Shown piece after piece: positions 33,750-46,074 of a DNA stretch of 64,000 nt. The stretch covers positions 118,321,374 through 118,385,373 of the forward strand of contig OW804098.1 in assembly GCA_942159475.1 (NCBI GenBank), in the 5' to 3' direction. The translations under genes and the position numbers were made by a program. The notes under the pieces were generated by a model. That model was not told the origin of the DNA, searched no databases, and saw only the letters and a list, made by a program, of their open reading frames with translations. Position 1 is the first letter of the stretch; each line of letters starts with the position of its first letter. The DNA comes from Sthenelais limicola (taxonomy: Eukaryota > Annelida > Polychaeta > Phyllodocida > Sigalionidae).

Positions 33750-36640
33750 ATTTAACAAGATCATTTATAATTCCTGAATTGGCGCTTTTCATTCCTGTCG
33801 TAGGGGGCACCACATGCTAACTACAGTTACTGGAGTGCATCCATTACAGCCTCAACCCCTTACTACAGGATTAACGACTCATATTGAGGTCCTGCTGGTG
33901 CACTGTTTGGTGTATAATCTCGAAGTGGAGTCCCTGGATTACACACACAGTGTACCACCGGGATAGAGGTTATTAATCATTGTAGTCACCATCTCCAAAG
34001 GTTGTTATAGCCCCTGGAAGGTTCAATCTTGCCTAAATCATCCTAACTGGCATCAACTGAGCGGAAGGGCCTTAAGAAGTCAGCTCTGTCGGCCACATCT
34101 CTAGGGTCTAAGTAATTGTGCACTGCTTGAAAGGGGTATAGTTTGAAATGAATGTTCTCCCAGTATTTGTTAACCTAATATGTCTTTATGAAATGATGTA
34201 TTTTTCGCTTAAAAAAGTATCTGATATGCTATTTTAGAACTGCCATAAGTTCATATGTGGTTTTCCAAAACAATACTCAGTCATAGTGCGGATCACCTAT
34301 AGTTGTTCGGTTGGTAACAGTCTAAGTTGTGATATAATTAAATAATTAAGTTAAAGTTAAATAAGTTAAATTGAGTTGCCTAAAGGCAAGATATTAAGAG
34401 ATCACAGTTTTTTTCGATTATTTAAAATAATTAAATAATATCAATGCGTATTTAGACGCAATCATCGTCATCATACGTTGTTAATCATTCATATAGTTCC
34501 TCATAACCCTCACCACAAAGGGATAAAGATATGTTTGATAACATTTCTGAGAACTTGTTTGAATTGTTATTATTCCAGAACATTACCATAATGTCTGCCA
34601 AAGTGTTTCCATAACGTTCGAAAAATATGAATATGTTTGCTCAGAGTCTACATATATATATACCCCTTACTTTGTAAATTCAAAGTTTTCCATTCAAAGA
34701 CTTATGGTTCTCTTTGTAGTGTCAGTAAAGAAAGCTAACAAGCTTCCTGAAGTGGTGCCAAAGTAAAGGACAATCAAACAAAGGAGAAATAGACGGGGGG
34801 ACAACAGAAGAACACAACTATTTGCATCTTAAAGATACAGACTTACAGAAAACGCACAATCCATAGTTTTACACATCTCCGAAATTCTGCTAAATTAGAG
34901 TGAAAAATGATCGAGTGTATTCTGTATTGCATTCATTCAATACATCTGGATAGTTATGTTGAACGGTATTTGGGACCTGATTTTCGTCTTAATTTGGCCT
35001 ATTTGAGGGGATTGGTGAAGGTCAATTGTACATTTTCTAAAGACTTGACCCTATAGAACTCATGTCTCCTCATTCTTCCGCAGTGATTCAAGCTTCTCCA
35101 ACTTTCTCATCTTGGTCTTCTTCTTGGTCACAGTCATAAACTCCAGCCTCCAACGATTGACCGTGTTGTACATTCTATTCACCATCAGCAAAACTCATAT
35201 GTAAGTGATTTGTCTTGAACAACATATAATCATATACAACAGCAGCAGAATATTGATAACTGCAGCCCTGTACGTCTATATGAGTACATTTGGCGAAATT
35301 CAGTTTGTCGTAATAACTGAGAATGCCGCAATAATTACAACAATTGAAAACAACATATTGTTCAAATTATCTCCCGGATTTCCCCATTCTTCCATGAGTT
35401 ATACATGTAATTCACCTTAATGACTTTATTTCATCGACAATAGATTAGTCTTAACAGTATACTATTCAAGTTCATTTGATAGCTGATAATATATTATAAA
35501 TCGTAATGCCTATTAAGTAAAATTTAAATCGAACGTGGCCATTGTTTCAAGCAAGTTGAACTAAATAATATACCAATAGCATCTGTTTCCTTAAACTTTC
35601 CAACTGATATAAGTTGTAAATTTGTGTAATCATAAACATATATCTGAGGGATCTCTTTCAGGAATTATATCCACAGCTGTCACCGGCGACTTCCGACAGC
35701 CGCTTCGCTGACAAATACAATGGAACAAGCTCTGCCTTCACGCCCCTAAGTGAGTTGATGGGAAATGAGTCACAAGACGCGCAAAAAATTGGTATTTTTG
35801 AAATATCTTTATAACTTGAACTCCTTGTAGGAAAGATTTCATTTGTTGATGGATTAGTGGTCGGAGTAGTAGACTACCAAATTCCAAGACTGTGCTAAAT
35901 GTAACTTTCAGTTTCTGCGGTCATCCTGACCAGTGTATTTAACTAATTTACTAAGGGTTGACCCTTTCTTTGTGTCTTGCATACAATAGTATAGATGTAC
36001 TATGCCCGTAATATTTACTAGGCTATAATTGGAATCCTGTCAAATTATACGAGTGAGTCGTCGATTCTTCTGCAAGCAGACCTTTGTTGTTTGGCACCAT
36101 AGGTATTATAATTATAAACTTGTCCGACATGATAACAGGTATTTGCTTTTTTATATCGACAAAGACATAATCAAAGTCAATATTCTTGTATCCGTTATCG
36201 TATGTTACTGGCTTGGCGACTTGAGTTCTCGTCTGACTGCCTGACAAACCGCTAGTCAGTGCCGCCACCTGGAGTCCTTTAACTGCATTCATTTATAATC
36301 ACATCACATGCTCAGAGACATATTTATAAACCAGAGCAGAAGATTGATAAGTACAGGTATCTAACGAGTTGGTTGAAGGAGCCTTTATATTTCACTAATT
36401 GATGCGCAACTCTTGCAATATTCTAAGCAACTGCATGAGATCAACGAAAGAAGAAAGTAGAACAATGTATATTTTGTAGAAATATCATCAATGTGTTACC
36501 TTATGTGACATTTTCCACATAATCGTGCTATCTGTTTAGGCCTACCTGTGTGATTATGGCTACGTCCGCTGGGAGGGAAAACCAGTCGGGAAAGATTTCC
36601 TATTCAAGTTAAGTCCCTTTCACAGCCTTAAACTAATCCA
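33750..36640. other. Intergenic region with repeat remnants
   Basis: It holds a truncated GGGTCAG-family copy near 34855, a decayed GAGTCAC-family piece at 35757-35950 (similar to 8894-9090), and no gene-like frame with splice or domain support. Confidence 0.5.
34855..35051. mobile_element. GGGTCAG-family TIR element, one end lost
   Basis: The interior (TTCTGCTAAATTAGAGTGAA) and the right end (CAATTGTACATTTTCTAAAG, then TTGACCC) match the family. The left terminus is truncated. Confidence 0.6.
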
Positions 36641-36641
36641 C

Positions 36642-36733
36642 CAAGCCGATTCTCATGCGATTTTGCGCTGCAGAGGACTCTTTTGCACTACATTCTGTGA
36701 GAATCGCACGAGAATCGGCTTAGTGGACTGACC
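36642..36733. repeat. Hairpin element, copy 2
   Basis: The left arm contains CCACCAAGCCGATTCTCATG and the right arm GAGAATCGGCTTAGTGGACT. The interior GATTTTGCGCTGCAGAGGAC matches the copy at 238-325. Confidence 0.7.
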
Positions 36734-37763
36734 CTTACCTCTTGTTAAAACAAAACTAATACTTTTACAAAGGTAGACTTGAATAATTATGAAAGATGTT
36801 TAGTGTATTTCTTGCATTTGTAGGCAAATTGAAAGTTAAGTTGAAATTGTTTAAATCAATCCAATCACAAATCCCTCAAATTGAGTGCTTCACTAGGTAC
36901 TAATATACAACATTAATTCATGTTTCCCCTCGTTTAGGCACTATATACAGAGTAGATATACTTTGATAATATTACTGTTGCTGTTAATACATTGTTTATT
37001 AAATCTGTTGGACATTGTTTATAAGAATTGAATCGTTGAATGGGGTGATGATCATTGTACAAAAATCATAGAGAGAAGGATAAGGATAAGGGATAATCAC
37101 TTACTTAATTGAGTGTGCTCCCAGGGTTGGAGATGCCATACCTCAAGGATTTGATACAGTATCATGTTAAGTTGGTTAAGTTAGTTATATAAATCGTATG
37201 GGGCCAATGTTTACAGCAAATACTATACGTTTTGCTAAAAAATATACCACACTCATAATGACAAATGTTAATTTGCTCGAATTTGATTGTATACTGAGCA
37301 GCCACCAATGAATTTGTTGTTTTAGCTATGTAATACCATAAACAACATTTTGAACAAATTCATATGATGTTCAGTAGGATGGCCCACAAGACCCGAAGAG
37401 TAAATATAATTTCATGAGAGCTCCATCCTGGTTTTTCTAATATATACTTTTTGTTCCCGAGCTGAGAAGTATCGCATACCTTTATATCTGTATAGGAGAT
37501 GAGACCTATCACATTGTGAAAATCTGCCTAATGAAATTGTTTTCTTTTAAAAAATCGCACATATGCAATTTAAAACCTGAGTTTTCTGGGAAACAATCCA
37601 TTAGTTTATTACAATGTTGTTTACGTTGTAAGAGAGATGGATAGGAGGGAGCGCTCCTAGGCTTAAAAGTGGGTCACACAAGTATGATGGCTGCTTTGGT
37701 TGGTGCACAACCTAAGATATAAGGCAGGGCTCACCAGACCGCTGTGCTTATATTGCGGCAAAT

Positions 37764-38128
37764 ATGAGATCCGTTTTAGGAAAATAAGTCATAAGTCGGA
37801 AAATATGGATTCTAAGATATCACCATATATGAAAAGAGGAGATCAAGCTGATTCCAATGATGGTAAATAGTAGGACACCTATTAAGTATTTCTATATTTT
37901 ATGTTTGGTAATTTTATTTTTGAAAAGTTTTTAATGTTTCTAGATGAGTAATTACCAGTAAAATAATTAAATATACTCCATCCGAAATGTGTTACATGGA
38001 TTCATATGACTATGAGTGCTAGAGCCTCTAAAAGTCGGAACATTTCAATAAAGAGATCTTGTGAAAAAAACACTTAGAAAAATATCAATTTTACGACTCG
38101 TGACTCAGTTTCCTGGAACACATCACAT
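37764..38128. mobile_element. TIR element, AAAATGAGTCATAAGTCG family, inverse copy
   Basis: It starts CCGTTTTAGGAAAATAAGTC and ends GACTCAGTTTCCTGGAACAC. The interior matches the complement of 12501-12912, including the ATCAAGCTGATTCCAATGAT region. Confidence 0.68.
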
Positions 38129-38132
38129 ATAT

Positions 38133-38363
38133 AGGTCAGATTTTCGGAAAATGTACAATTCAACTTCGCCAATCTTCTTAAATAACCCAAATCTCAGTTG
38201 AAAATAAAGTTCAAAATACAATTCAACCCAGCAAAACAGATTACTATAATCAATGCAATGCCGGATATACTCAAATATACCTACTATTGATCACATTGTA
38301 GCCTAATTTAGCAGAATTTATTAAATGTGTACAGCTGCCAATTGTACATTTTCTGAAAAGTCT
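38133..38363. mobile_element. GGGTCAG-family TIR miniature element, end degraded
   Basis: It starts AGGTCAGATTTTCGGAAAAT and ends with TTGTACATTTTCTGAAAAGT, lacking the terminal GACCC. It abuts the AATGAGTCATAAGTCG-family element that ends just before it. Confidence 0.65.
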
Positions 38364-39123
38364 AGAGGCAGATGGTGTAGATGCAGTCCAGCACACTGGA
38401 AATATCAGGACATTTTCATTGCAGTTCCAAGGTTTTGGGCAACATACATCCTTTAATGAGGACTATTATAAAGAACCTATATTGCACAATCTATCAAGAC
38501 TATCCTTTCACCAGCTCAATTTATATTATATTTAGATGGAGAACGACGCACTGCATAATTCAAGCACACCAACCTCAGAGAGAAAACACGTCCGTGGAGT
38601 CCAGCCTTTAGACTTAGCGGCGGTGACGGCACAGCACACATGTAATAGCATCTGCCAGGTACACATCATTACAGAATCTGGTTTCCCAGGGTGAGAACTA
38701 TCATTGGTGTTCCTGGTTGTCATCTTACCTCTTTATTCATATCTTTTTTAATTATTTTTTTTGCACATCGATTTTATTCAGAGACTATTCTGCCTTCTGG
38801 GCTCATACAATGCTAAGTATCTGCAATGAAAAACATTCAAACAGATGCTCTTCTTCCGCTAAACACTCCCATAGGCATTATTGCATTGCGGACAAGAGGT
38901 AGGAGCAGCAGAGATGTAACCACAAGCAGGGGGGGGGGGTATTCCTATTTTTAGATACATGTTATTCATGTTTTTAGATACACCTGACCCCGGTCTGATG
39001 TTCGCTACCTATTTGTACAAATAACAGATAAAGGAATATTTAAATTTAATCTTATTTAATCTATTTGTTTTCACTATTTATTCAGCTCCCGATGCTTTTC
39101 ATTCATTCAGATCCTATTGACGC

Positions 39124-39240
39124 TTCAATTCAATCAAATTCAAGAATACTTAATTGCTGTTGTTTTTACAATAAGCTGGTCCAACAATCTAAATAAACAA
39201 TTAAATGTTTCCGTCTTCCGTCGAGTGCCTAATTCTTGCT
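39124..39240 (-). mobile_element. 3' end fragment of a non-LTR retrotransposon
   Basis: It is similar to 33094-33200: the plus strand reads CAATTCAATCAAATTCAAGA, then ACAATAAGCTGGTCCAACAA. It is a truncated 5' insertion remnant on the minus strand. Confidence 0.5.
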
Positions 39241-39564
39241 TTGATCTTTAACTATGTTACAGAGTTTCAATAACGTGAACATGAAATAAATTATAATTTT
39301 CATAACAAGAGATAATTGTACTTTTATGAAATGGTAAGATCGGAAATTCAGCACTTCTAAGTCTTATTGAGTTATTTAAATGTTCGGTTTAATCACTTGC
39401 TTCGAAATCAATTATAATGTATTTACATTTGTGCCGATATATTGGACATTATGCACAATACCTTGGCACATGTTGGCGTGTAGACTATGAAACGTGTAAC
39501 GTGGCTCCAATAATTTAAATCCATTTATTTAAGAAATATTACTTTAAATAAGGTATACTATATA

Positions 39565-39728
39565 CAGTACAACCTCTCTATTAAAACCAGGCTTGGGACT
39601 GAATGATTGTTGGTCTCATCTCATTAGAGGGCTCTAAATCTAATAAGAGGGAATCATTGGGTATTGGGACAACTTAATAGAGGGGTGGTCTCTATAATGA
39701 CGTGGTCGTTATGTGAGCTTCCACTGTA
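39565..39728. mobile_element. Short miniature element (pogo/Tc-like ends)
   Basis: The ends CAGTACAACCTCTCTATT and CGTTATGTGAGCTTCCACTG are imperfectly inverted and flanked by TA. The interior has GGTCTC and AGAGGG motifs in both orientations. The CAGT start and TA flanks recall pogo-related elements. Confidence 0.45.
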
Positions 39729-39887
39729 TGTGTATGTTATATCGTTGAATGACTGTATTGCTACCTAAACCTCAGATCTATTCACATTGGTTACTAGGGG
39801 AACTCCCGCCAGTTGGCCACCACTGACCGCCTCAGTGGACAGTGGTGATTCTCTGTTCTCTCAATTCGATTTTGATTTTGGTTCCAT

Positions 39888-40197
39888 ATGGGTGTTTGTA
39901 CAGCCTGCGGTCTCAACCATTCCCATCCAGGCACGACCTACTGTCATTACAAGAAGAAGGTCCAACACAAATGCATTGAAGCTGGGGATGAGAAACATAA
40001 CTATAGTGTGACTACATGAATGATCTCTCTGTCTCTTAAGGAGGTACCTGAGGACGATCTGAGGGCTGCTAAGGCTTCAGCTGATTCCTGGTCAAAGCTC
40101 CTTGCTTTTGCTACATCCCAACAGCAGCAGTTAACATCTGTGATTGCCAGCCAACCTGCCGATACAGTTACCACGGCCTGTTTGGATCGTATCTAAC
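39888..40197 (+). pseudogene. Possible gag-like or exon remnant with a Cys-rich motif
   Basis: An ATG at 39888 opens a frame with MGVCTACGLNHSHPGTTYCH, a C-x2-C...H...C pattern. One in-frame TGA near 40009 separates it from a second stretch with EVPEDDLRAAKASADSWSKL and TSQQQQLTSVIASQP, ending at about 40196. It could be a decayed retroelement gag or an old gene exon. A further short frame with LLAKDTNNERMETVATSRKI starts after a TTTTGCAG at 41619. Confidence 0.3.
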
Positions 40198-41102
40198 TTC
40201 AATGAACAGCAACTTCAATGGAATAAGATATGCGTTTTTATATTTGGAGGAGCTGAAATAAGTCGTCATTGAATAGGCAAAGGTCAAATATCCAAGAATG
40301 ACAGTTGAAGAGAAAACAGCCCTTTTTCTGGTATATTATTATCCCCATATTACTCTATATTATGTGCGGGTGGATGGGAGGCGACCTTCTTCAGGGACAT
40401 TTACCCTCTTTGATTGTTCAACGTAGTTAGACCATAATACTTCAAATATCCATTCCCAATCAAAAGTAACCCATATTTTCATTCTAAAGATGCGTTTTCT
40501 TGGAAATTAACATGGGCTAGTGTTTATCGTTTTAATTATTATAAAGACATGACAAAAACAAATCTAAGGGCGATTTCTGCCTATTTTTGTATTATCAATG
40601 TGTATCCAAAAATACTAGGCTTAAAGCCCTATACAAATTTGGACCACATTAAGGACCAGACCAGTGATACTTGATTCGGGCGAGTACCTCCCAAGCCCAC
40701 TTGTCCGTCAAGTTGAGTAATTCCCGTTTTCGGCCCTGTGCATAACAGCAGCAACAAATGCAATATTTTGACATTGATTCTTTTATTTTATCCTTGATAA
40801 TTAAATGATATAGTTAGTGCAATATAGTTTTCATGTGCATGATAATTGTTGTAATACTTCATAACTTTGATGTTATTATCTTTATCTCATCCAATTATTC
40901 TATAATTAAATCCTATGTTTGTATGCTTATAATATAGATGGTTAACGTCCGGCTTTGGGAAAATTAAGAGAAATAATATTTCATATGATTTGTATCCCTA
41001 ATGCTATGTATACGGCGTAGTATAACCATTGTGAAATAGTATTATATGGTCAACTAGACAGTGGCTCCACCTGAGTAATTTACCACAAACTGATTCGCTG
41101 CA

Positions 41103-41450
41103 CAGTCCTGTTGTATAAGCTAAGGAAGGAGTTGTTTCTGTGTGTACTTTTCCCTCCCTACATCTATTCCTACATGGCATTCCCGGCTCTTAGGAATATT
41201 CATTGCTGTATAGGTGTGGGTCAGAAGGTAAAGTCGTAGGAAAATTCCCACAGAAACATAACTGAAACTGTATGGGACTGAAGGAAATCCCCCATGAGCA
41301 GCTATTTGTCTTGGTTAGGAAGGTTTAAGGGAAGGAATATCCTATATATATACACTATACATTTACCGTAGGAATCTCCCACCGAAGTAAAGAAAACAAA
41401 TGTAGGAATTCCGACAAAAAACCTTCCCTTAGCTTGTACAACAGGGCCCT
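41103..41450. mobile_element. TIR miniature element (CCTGTTGTATAAGCTAAGG ends)
   Basis: The left end CCTGTTGTATAAGCTAAGGA pairs with the right end CTTAGCTTGTACAACAGGGC. Interior pieces such as AAATTCCCACAGAAAC and GGAATCTCCCACCG also occur in both orientations. It has no ORF. Confidence 0.65.
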
Positions 41451-42177
41451 GATCGGTTTCTACCCACCTCTTCTGAGAGACAGACGTTATTTCTTTCTTT
41501 GTTAACCTCTAATATAGGGTGACTTACTTGACCTCACTGTCTTGTGTTATTTCTGCTCGACTACTTTTATCTAAATAGAATGAGGCACTTGTTCATTAGA
41601 CTAATTTAATTTTGCAGTTACTTGCCAAAGACACCAATAATGAACGAATGGAGACAGTTGCCACATCTAGGAAAATTGTCGACCATATTGCAGACGGATC
41701 CTACAAAACACCTGTGTTCTTGAGAACCCGATAGCAGACTGATGCCAAAATTAATTATGTATTAAACAGGGAGTGGGATTGTTGTATATGGGTCAGATTG
41801 TCAGAAAATGTACAATTGGCAGCTGTACACATTAAATTTTAGTAAATTCTGCTAAATTAGGCTGAACAATGATGAATACCACCTAATACCGGGTATAGAA
41901 TAGAATAGAATAGAATAGAAAAACATTTTATTCAGTCTTTTAGACTGCTCTCAAGGGGAGATCTCCGGCAGATGGGAGGTATTCTGGCCCTCGGGCATAA
42001 TACACATTCAGTAAAGTAGAGAACATGACCAGAGCGTTCAATGAAGGCTAAGGCTCTCTACTGTTGGTTTTCACTTTTAATGTTCTATTACAATTTTGTT
42101 AAAGAATATGGTCTTGCTTTTACAATGGTCTGAATAACCTCGACAATACAATTCTGTAAAGATAACAAAATAATATA

Positions 42178-45140
42178 TCAGTGCTGGATAAAATAATCAT
42201 CATTCCATATTAGGGTGGACCTGGCTAAATTCTTAAACCTTTGCTTATCTAGTTCCAAATGGGCCATAGTTGGTAGCCGATTCCACGAGTAAGGAATTGT
42301 ATTAAGAGTTGATCTTCTTATTTGCTCGTTTTTGGGCGGGGGATGTTTTAAGATTTTCCTACCCTCAATGAAGTTTCTTGTGTTAATAAGTCGCAGATCT
42401 ATGTTTTGGGGGTTCTGTGCTTGCCTATGGCCCATTTGGAGTAGATGCAGTCTCCTTCGGTATTTTAGAGGGAGGAGTCTCTTTTCGATATGCAAATCTT
42501 TGACACTATCTCGATTTGGTATACGATAGATAATCTTTAATACCCTGTTCTGCAGTATCTGCAGTCTATGTAGGTCTGCCACGGAGTGGGATTCAATAAA
42601 AATGTCAGATTGGTCTAGAGTTGGTAGCACCATAACTTTATATATCATAAGCATTGTTGCTTTCGGTATCTTATCTTTCAACTTTGAGAATTGCCAACAT
42701 TTGTAGTTAAGAGTGCTTGTCATTTTGGTTACTTGTTCTTTAAATTTTAGGGACGCATCAACTATCGTACCTAAATACTTATATGTATCTACATCTTCCA
42801 ATTCTGCATTTCCCAACTTGATGACATGTTCTGGTAGTGCAGGAAGATTTTGGGTTTTCCATCTCGACCTAAGGATAGGCCTTGGGAATATGGTCTGGAC
42901 TTTGGATTTATTGTAATTAAGTGAAATCTTATACTTTTGACACCAGTGACTCAATGAGTTTAGGTCGGCTTGCAGCTTGTTTGTTGCTTCATGGGGGCTT
43001 TGGCCAAAACTATAAATTATCGTGTCATCCGCAAACATTTGAATTTTGCAGTTTTCAATGAAATTTGGTAGGTCGTTGATATATAGGTTAAATAATACCG
43101 GTCCAAGGGTTGTCCCCTGGGGGACTCCACATGTAACCGGAAGCTGCTTTGATGTTATCTTATTTACGTTTACTTGTTGTTGCCTATTGTGGAGGTAGTC
43201 ACAGAACCATTTGTGTTCTTTCCCTTTGACACCGAATGTCTTGAGTTTATTCAGGAGATATTGGTGGTTTACTGTATAAAGGCCTTCCTTAGGTCGAGAT
43301 AGGCTGCCCTTACAACATTTCCGTTATTGATTTGGGTATACACTTCATTTAGATATGTCAATAAGGCATCTTGGGTTGACCTGCCGGATCTAAATCCAAA
43401 CTGGTGTTCAAATAACATGCTATTGTCATCTAAATATTCTATGAGTTGGCTATATATTACTTTTTCAAGGATCTTGGCGGGCAATTGTATGGTGGAAATA
43501 GGTCGGTAGTTTCCTGGGTCGGTGTGCTCTCCAGCCTTATAAATAGGAGTAACTTTAGTTTGTTTCCAGATGTCAGGGATGGTTGATGTATTTTGGGAGA
43601 GATTTAGTAGTTTTTTGAATTCTGGTAGTAATATTAGTAGGGCTTGCTTAAGTATTCTGGTTGGCATATTTTCAATGCCTGATGCCTTCGATGAAGGCAT
43701 GAGCTTTATGATTTTTCTTAGCTCCTGGCTTTCAACAGGTGCGAATTGGAAAGTATTATCTCGTTCTTGTGGTCTATCTCGAGCATTCATACTTTCTTCA
43801 TCTTGTTCTGTCAATGGGGGAATTATGTTGGCTAAATTGTTTCCAATAGAGGCAAAATATTCATTGAATTTGTCAGGGACTTCGTTGTTGGGAGTTGGTT
43901 GGCCATTAGTTTCTAGTGTAATATTTTCATGGCTTTTTTGTTTTTTGTTGTTTATTAGCGGGCTAAGTAGCTTCCAAAACTTTTTGGGATTTTTTGTATT
44001 ATTTTCGATTTGCTCTTTTATATAGTTATTTTTCAGATTTCTTGCTTGGTGATTAATTCTGTGCCTGAGTTGTTTTGCTCGGGACATCATATGTGGGTCT
44101 TTTAGTTTTTTTGCATCTTTAAACAGCTTGTCTCTAGCCTTCATTTGTGCTAGTAGATCACCTGTGATCCAGGGTTTCTTTGCTTTCACGTTTTTGTAGT
44201 TGCGTATTGGACATAATTGATTGGTTGCATCTAGGATTTTATTAATCATTGTGTTCCAGTATTTGTTTGGGTCAGCAGTACTTAATAACTGGTTCCAGTT
44301 GTAATTTCGAAGTAAGTGGGTGAACTGTTCTTCGGTGAAGTTAGCATATGATCGGCAGGTAAAGCTAATTCTTGGGTAAATTTCTTTTTGTTTTTTTAAC
44401 ACTATTAGGGTTGGGAAATGGTCACTAATATTAACTTCCAATACACCTACTGTTTTTACTATCTTCGAGTTGGTATAGACAAGATCTATGCATGTCTCAG
44501 AGATGGTCGTGGTTCTGGTGGGGATATCAATATATTGTCTTAGTGAGGCACTATGTTCAAGTGCTAGTAGTAGGGATTTGGCTCTTGATGGTATCATATA
44601 ATTAACATTAAAATCTCCCAACATAACTATTTCCTCGTCCTCATCGTTTTGAGAGAGGACTTGTTGGGCGAGTTGTATAGCTGCTGGGAGATCCCCATCT
44701 GGAGGGCGATAGATATTGTGGACTTTTATTTTTTTGAACTCATTTATCTTTATTTTTAGTGTTTGTATTTCTAAGTCTGCAGTGGAGAAGTTTTGTGCAT
44801 CACCGACCCAGGTTGCCTCTAGGTTGTCTTTGACATATATTGCTAAACCTCCTCCTCTCAATTTACCACTTTTCCTGTCAAGTCTTAGTATTTTGTATCC
44901 TTCTACGTCTACCAAATTGTCATAAACTTTGTCGTTCAGCCAGGTCTCACCCACACACACAATATCAAATTGAATCTTTTGCATTATTGTTTCCAGCTCA
45001 CTTACTTTGTTGAGTAAACTTCTGATGTTTATGCTCATTATCTTGATACCTTTAAGTTCTTTAAAAAAGTCATCTTGGTCGAGCGTTACTTTTACATTTC
45101 TTATTGGATTTTGGTTGATTTCGCTCGTGCCTCTTGCTTA
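42178..45140 (-). pseudogene. Retrotransposon endonuclease-reverse transcriptase, broken by a 1-base loss
   Basis: The first ATG is at 45038, with open frame back to a stop near 45140. The endonuclease (APE type) shows SINIRSLLNK, VCVGETWLND, GGGLAIYV, YRPP, LGDFNVNY and SDHFPT. The reverse transcriptase begins near VTPIYKAGEHTDPGNYRPIS and shows HQFGFRSGRSTQDAL, then AAYLDLRKAF. Just after this the frame stops at about 43269, where one base appears to be missing at the codon for the first catalytic aspartate. The next frame stays open from there to 42178, with VPQGTTLGPVLFNLYINDL, the FADDT box and the thumb/C-terminal region. Otherwise it is intact, so the break is recent or an assembly error. 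Confidence 0.85.
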
Positions 45141-46074
45141 TAATGTGAGAGGCTTGCTGGGCTTATTGCCCAGGTCATTTAAATGGGAAATATAATGGGG
45201 TGTATTTTCAAGTTATAGGTTTGTAAAATATACTCATGATTCATATTACTAGGTCGAGAATGTAACAAGTACAGCAAGTTTATTTTCCATGGACGGAATG
45301 ATACTCTGCTATAAACATATGTACAACAGCGATGGGTTATTTGCACAGTGTGCGTCATTATAACATTACATCACTATATCTTTGCAGTATTTTCTGCATT
45401 ATTATAACTTAATCACTACATCATTACAGCATTTTGCTGTATTCACTCATATTTTACCTTGCTACGTGGCAGTTGGCTAGGTTAATATGTACGTTAGTAA
45501 GCGTAACATGGATTCATAACAGGGTGAGATAACCCCGCTTGGACTTATTTTGTTTGTAAACACAGACATAGACAATATATGATAGTTGCATAGTCTTACA
45601 CTGGTTACTGGAGACAGTAATTACCGGTGTTTAGATGATCAGCTAGACTGGCTAGAACATGAACATAAAGAATAAACAGTAGACAGTCAACTGGGTATTA
45701 TGTAATACATGGTGTTGTTTACATTTGGCATTGGGATGTTCAGTAATCATAAGGTCGGTAGGTCAAGCACACAATTGACAGAGACAACCAGTGGGACAAT
45801 ACATGTTATAAGGTGTTATTTGACATCAGGTCATTTGAGTTGTTCGATATTAGGCCTATTGGGTTATGGGAGACATATATAAGTATAGATCTAGACATGA
45901 ACATAAATTATAATTCAATGAGTGGTTAAGGTATATGTAAGTGTAATTAAGTGTAATTAATATAATTAAGTAGGTGGTAGGCACCTTCAATGAAGGTAAC
46001 CCACTAGTAAAAGTGAGTACTTATCAGTCTGTTGCTTTTGCTATTGTGTCCCATATGGTCTTTTGAACATAAAT
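45141..46074 (-). other. Non-coding spacer inside the retrotransposon
   Basis: About 930 bp separate the SGNH ORF stop from the open EN-RT frame. I see no ORF of note on either strand. AT-rich stretches such as repeated GTGTAATTAA occur near 45945-45970. It may hold a leader for the second ORF or be a decayed insertion. Confidence 0.45.

Noticed and set aside
36023..36292. Overlapping frames on both strands of 70-90 codons
   Set aside because: No recognisable domain and no splice-site context.
38532..38723. Possible exon with donor near 38691 (MENDALHNSSTPTSERKH...)
   Set aside because: A stop lies just upstream in the natural acceptor phase, and no partner exon or known domain was found.
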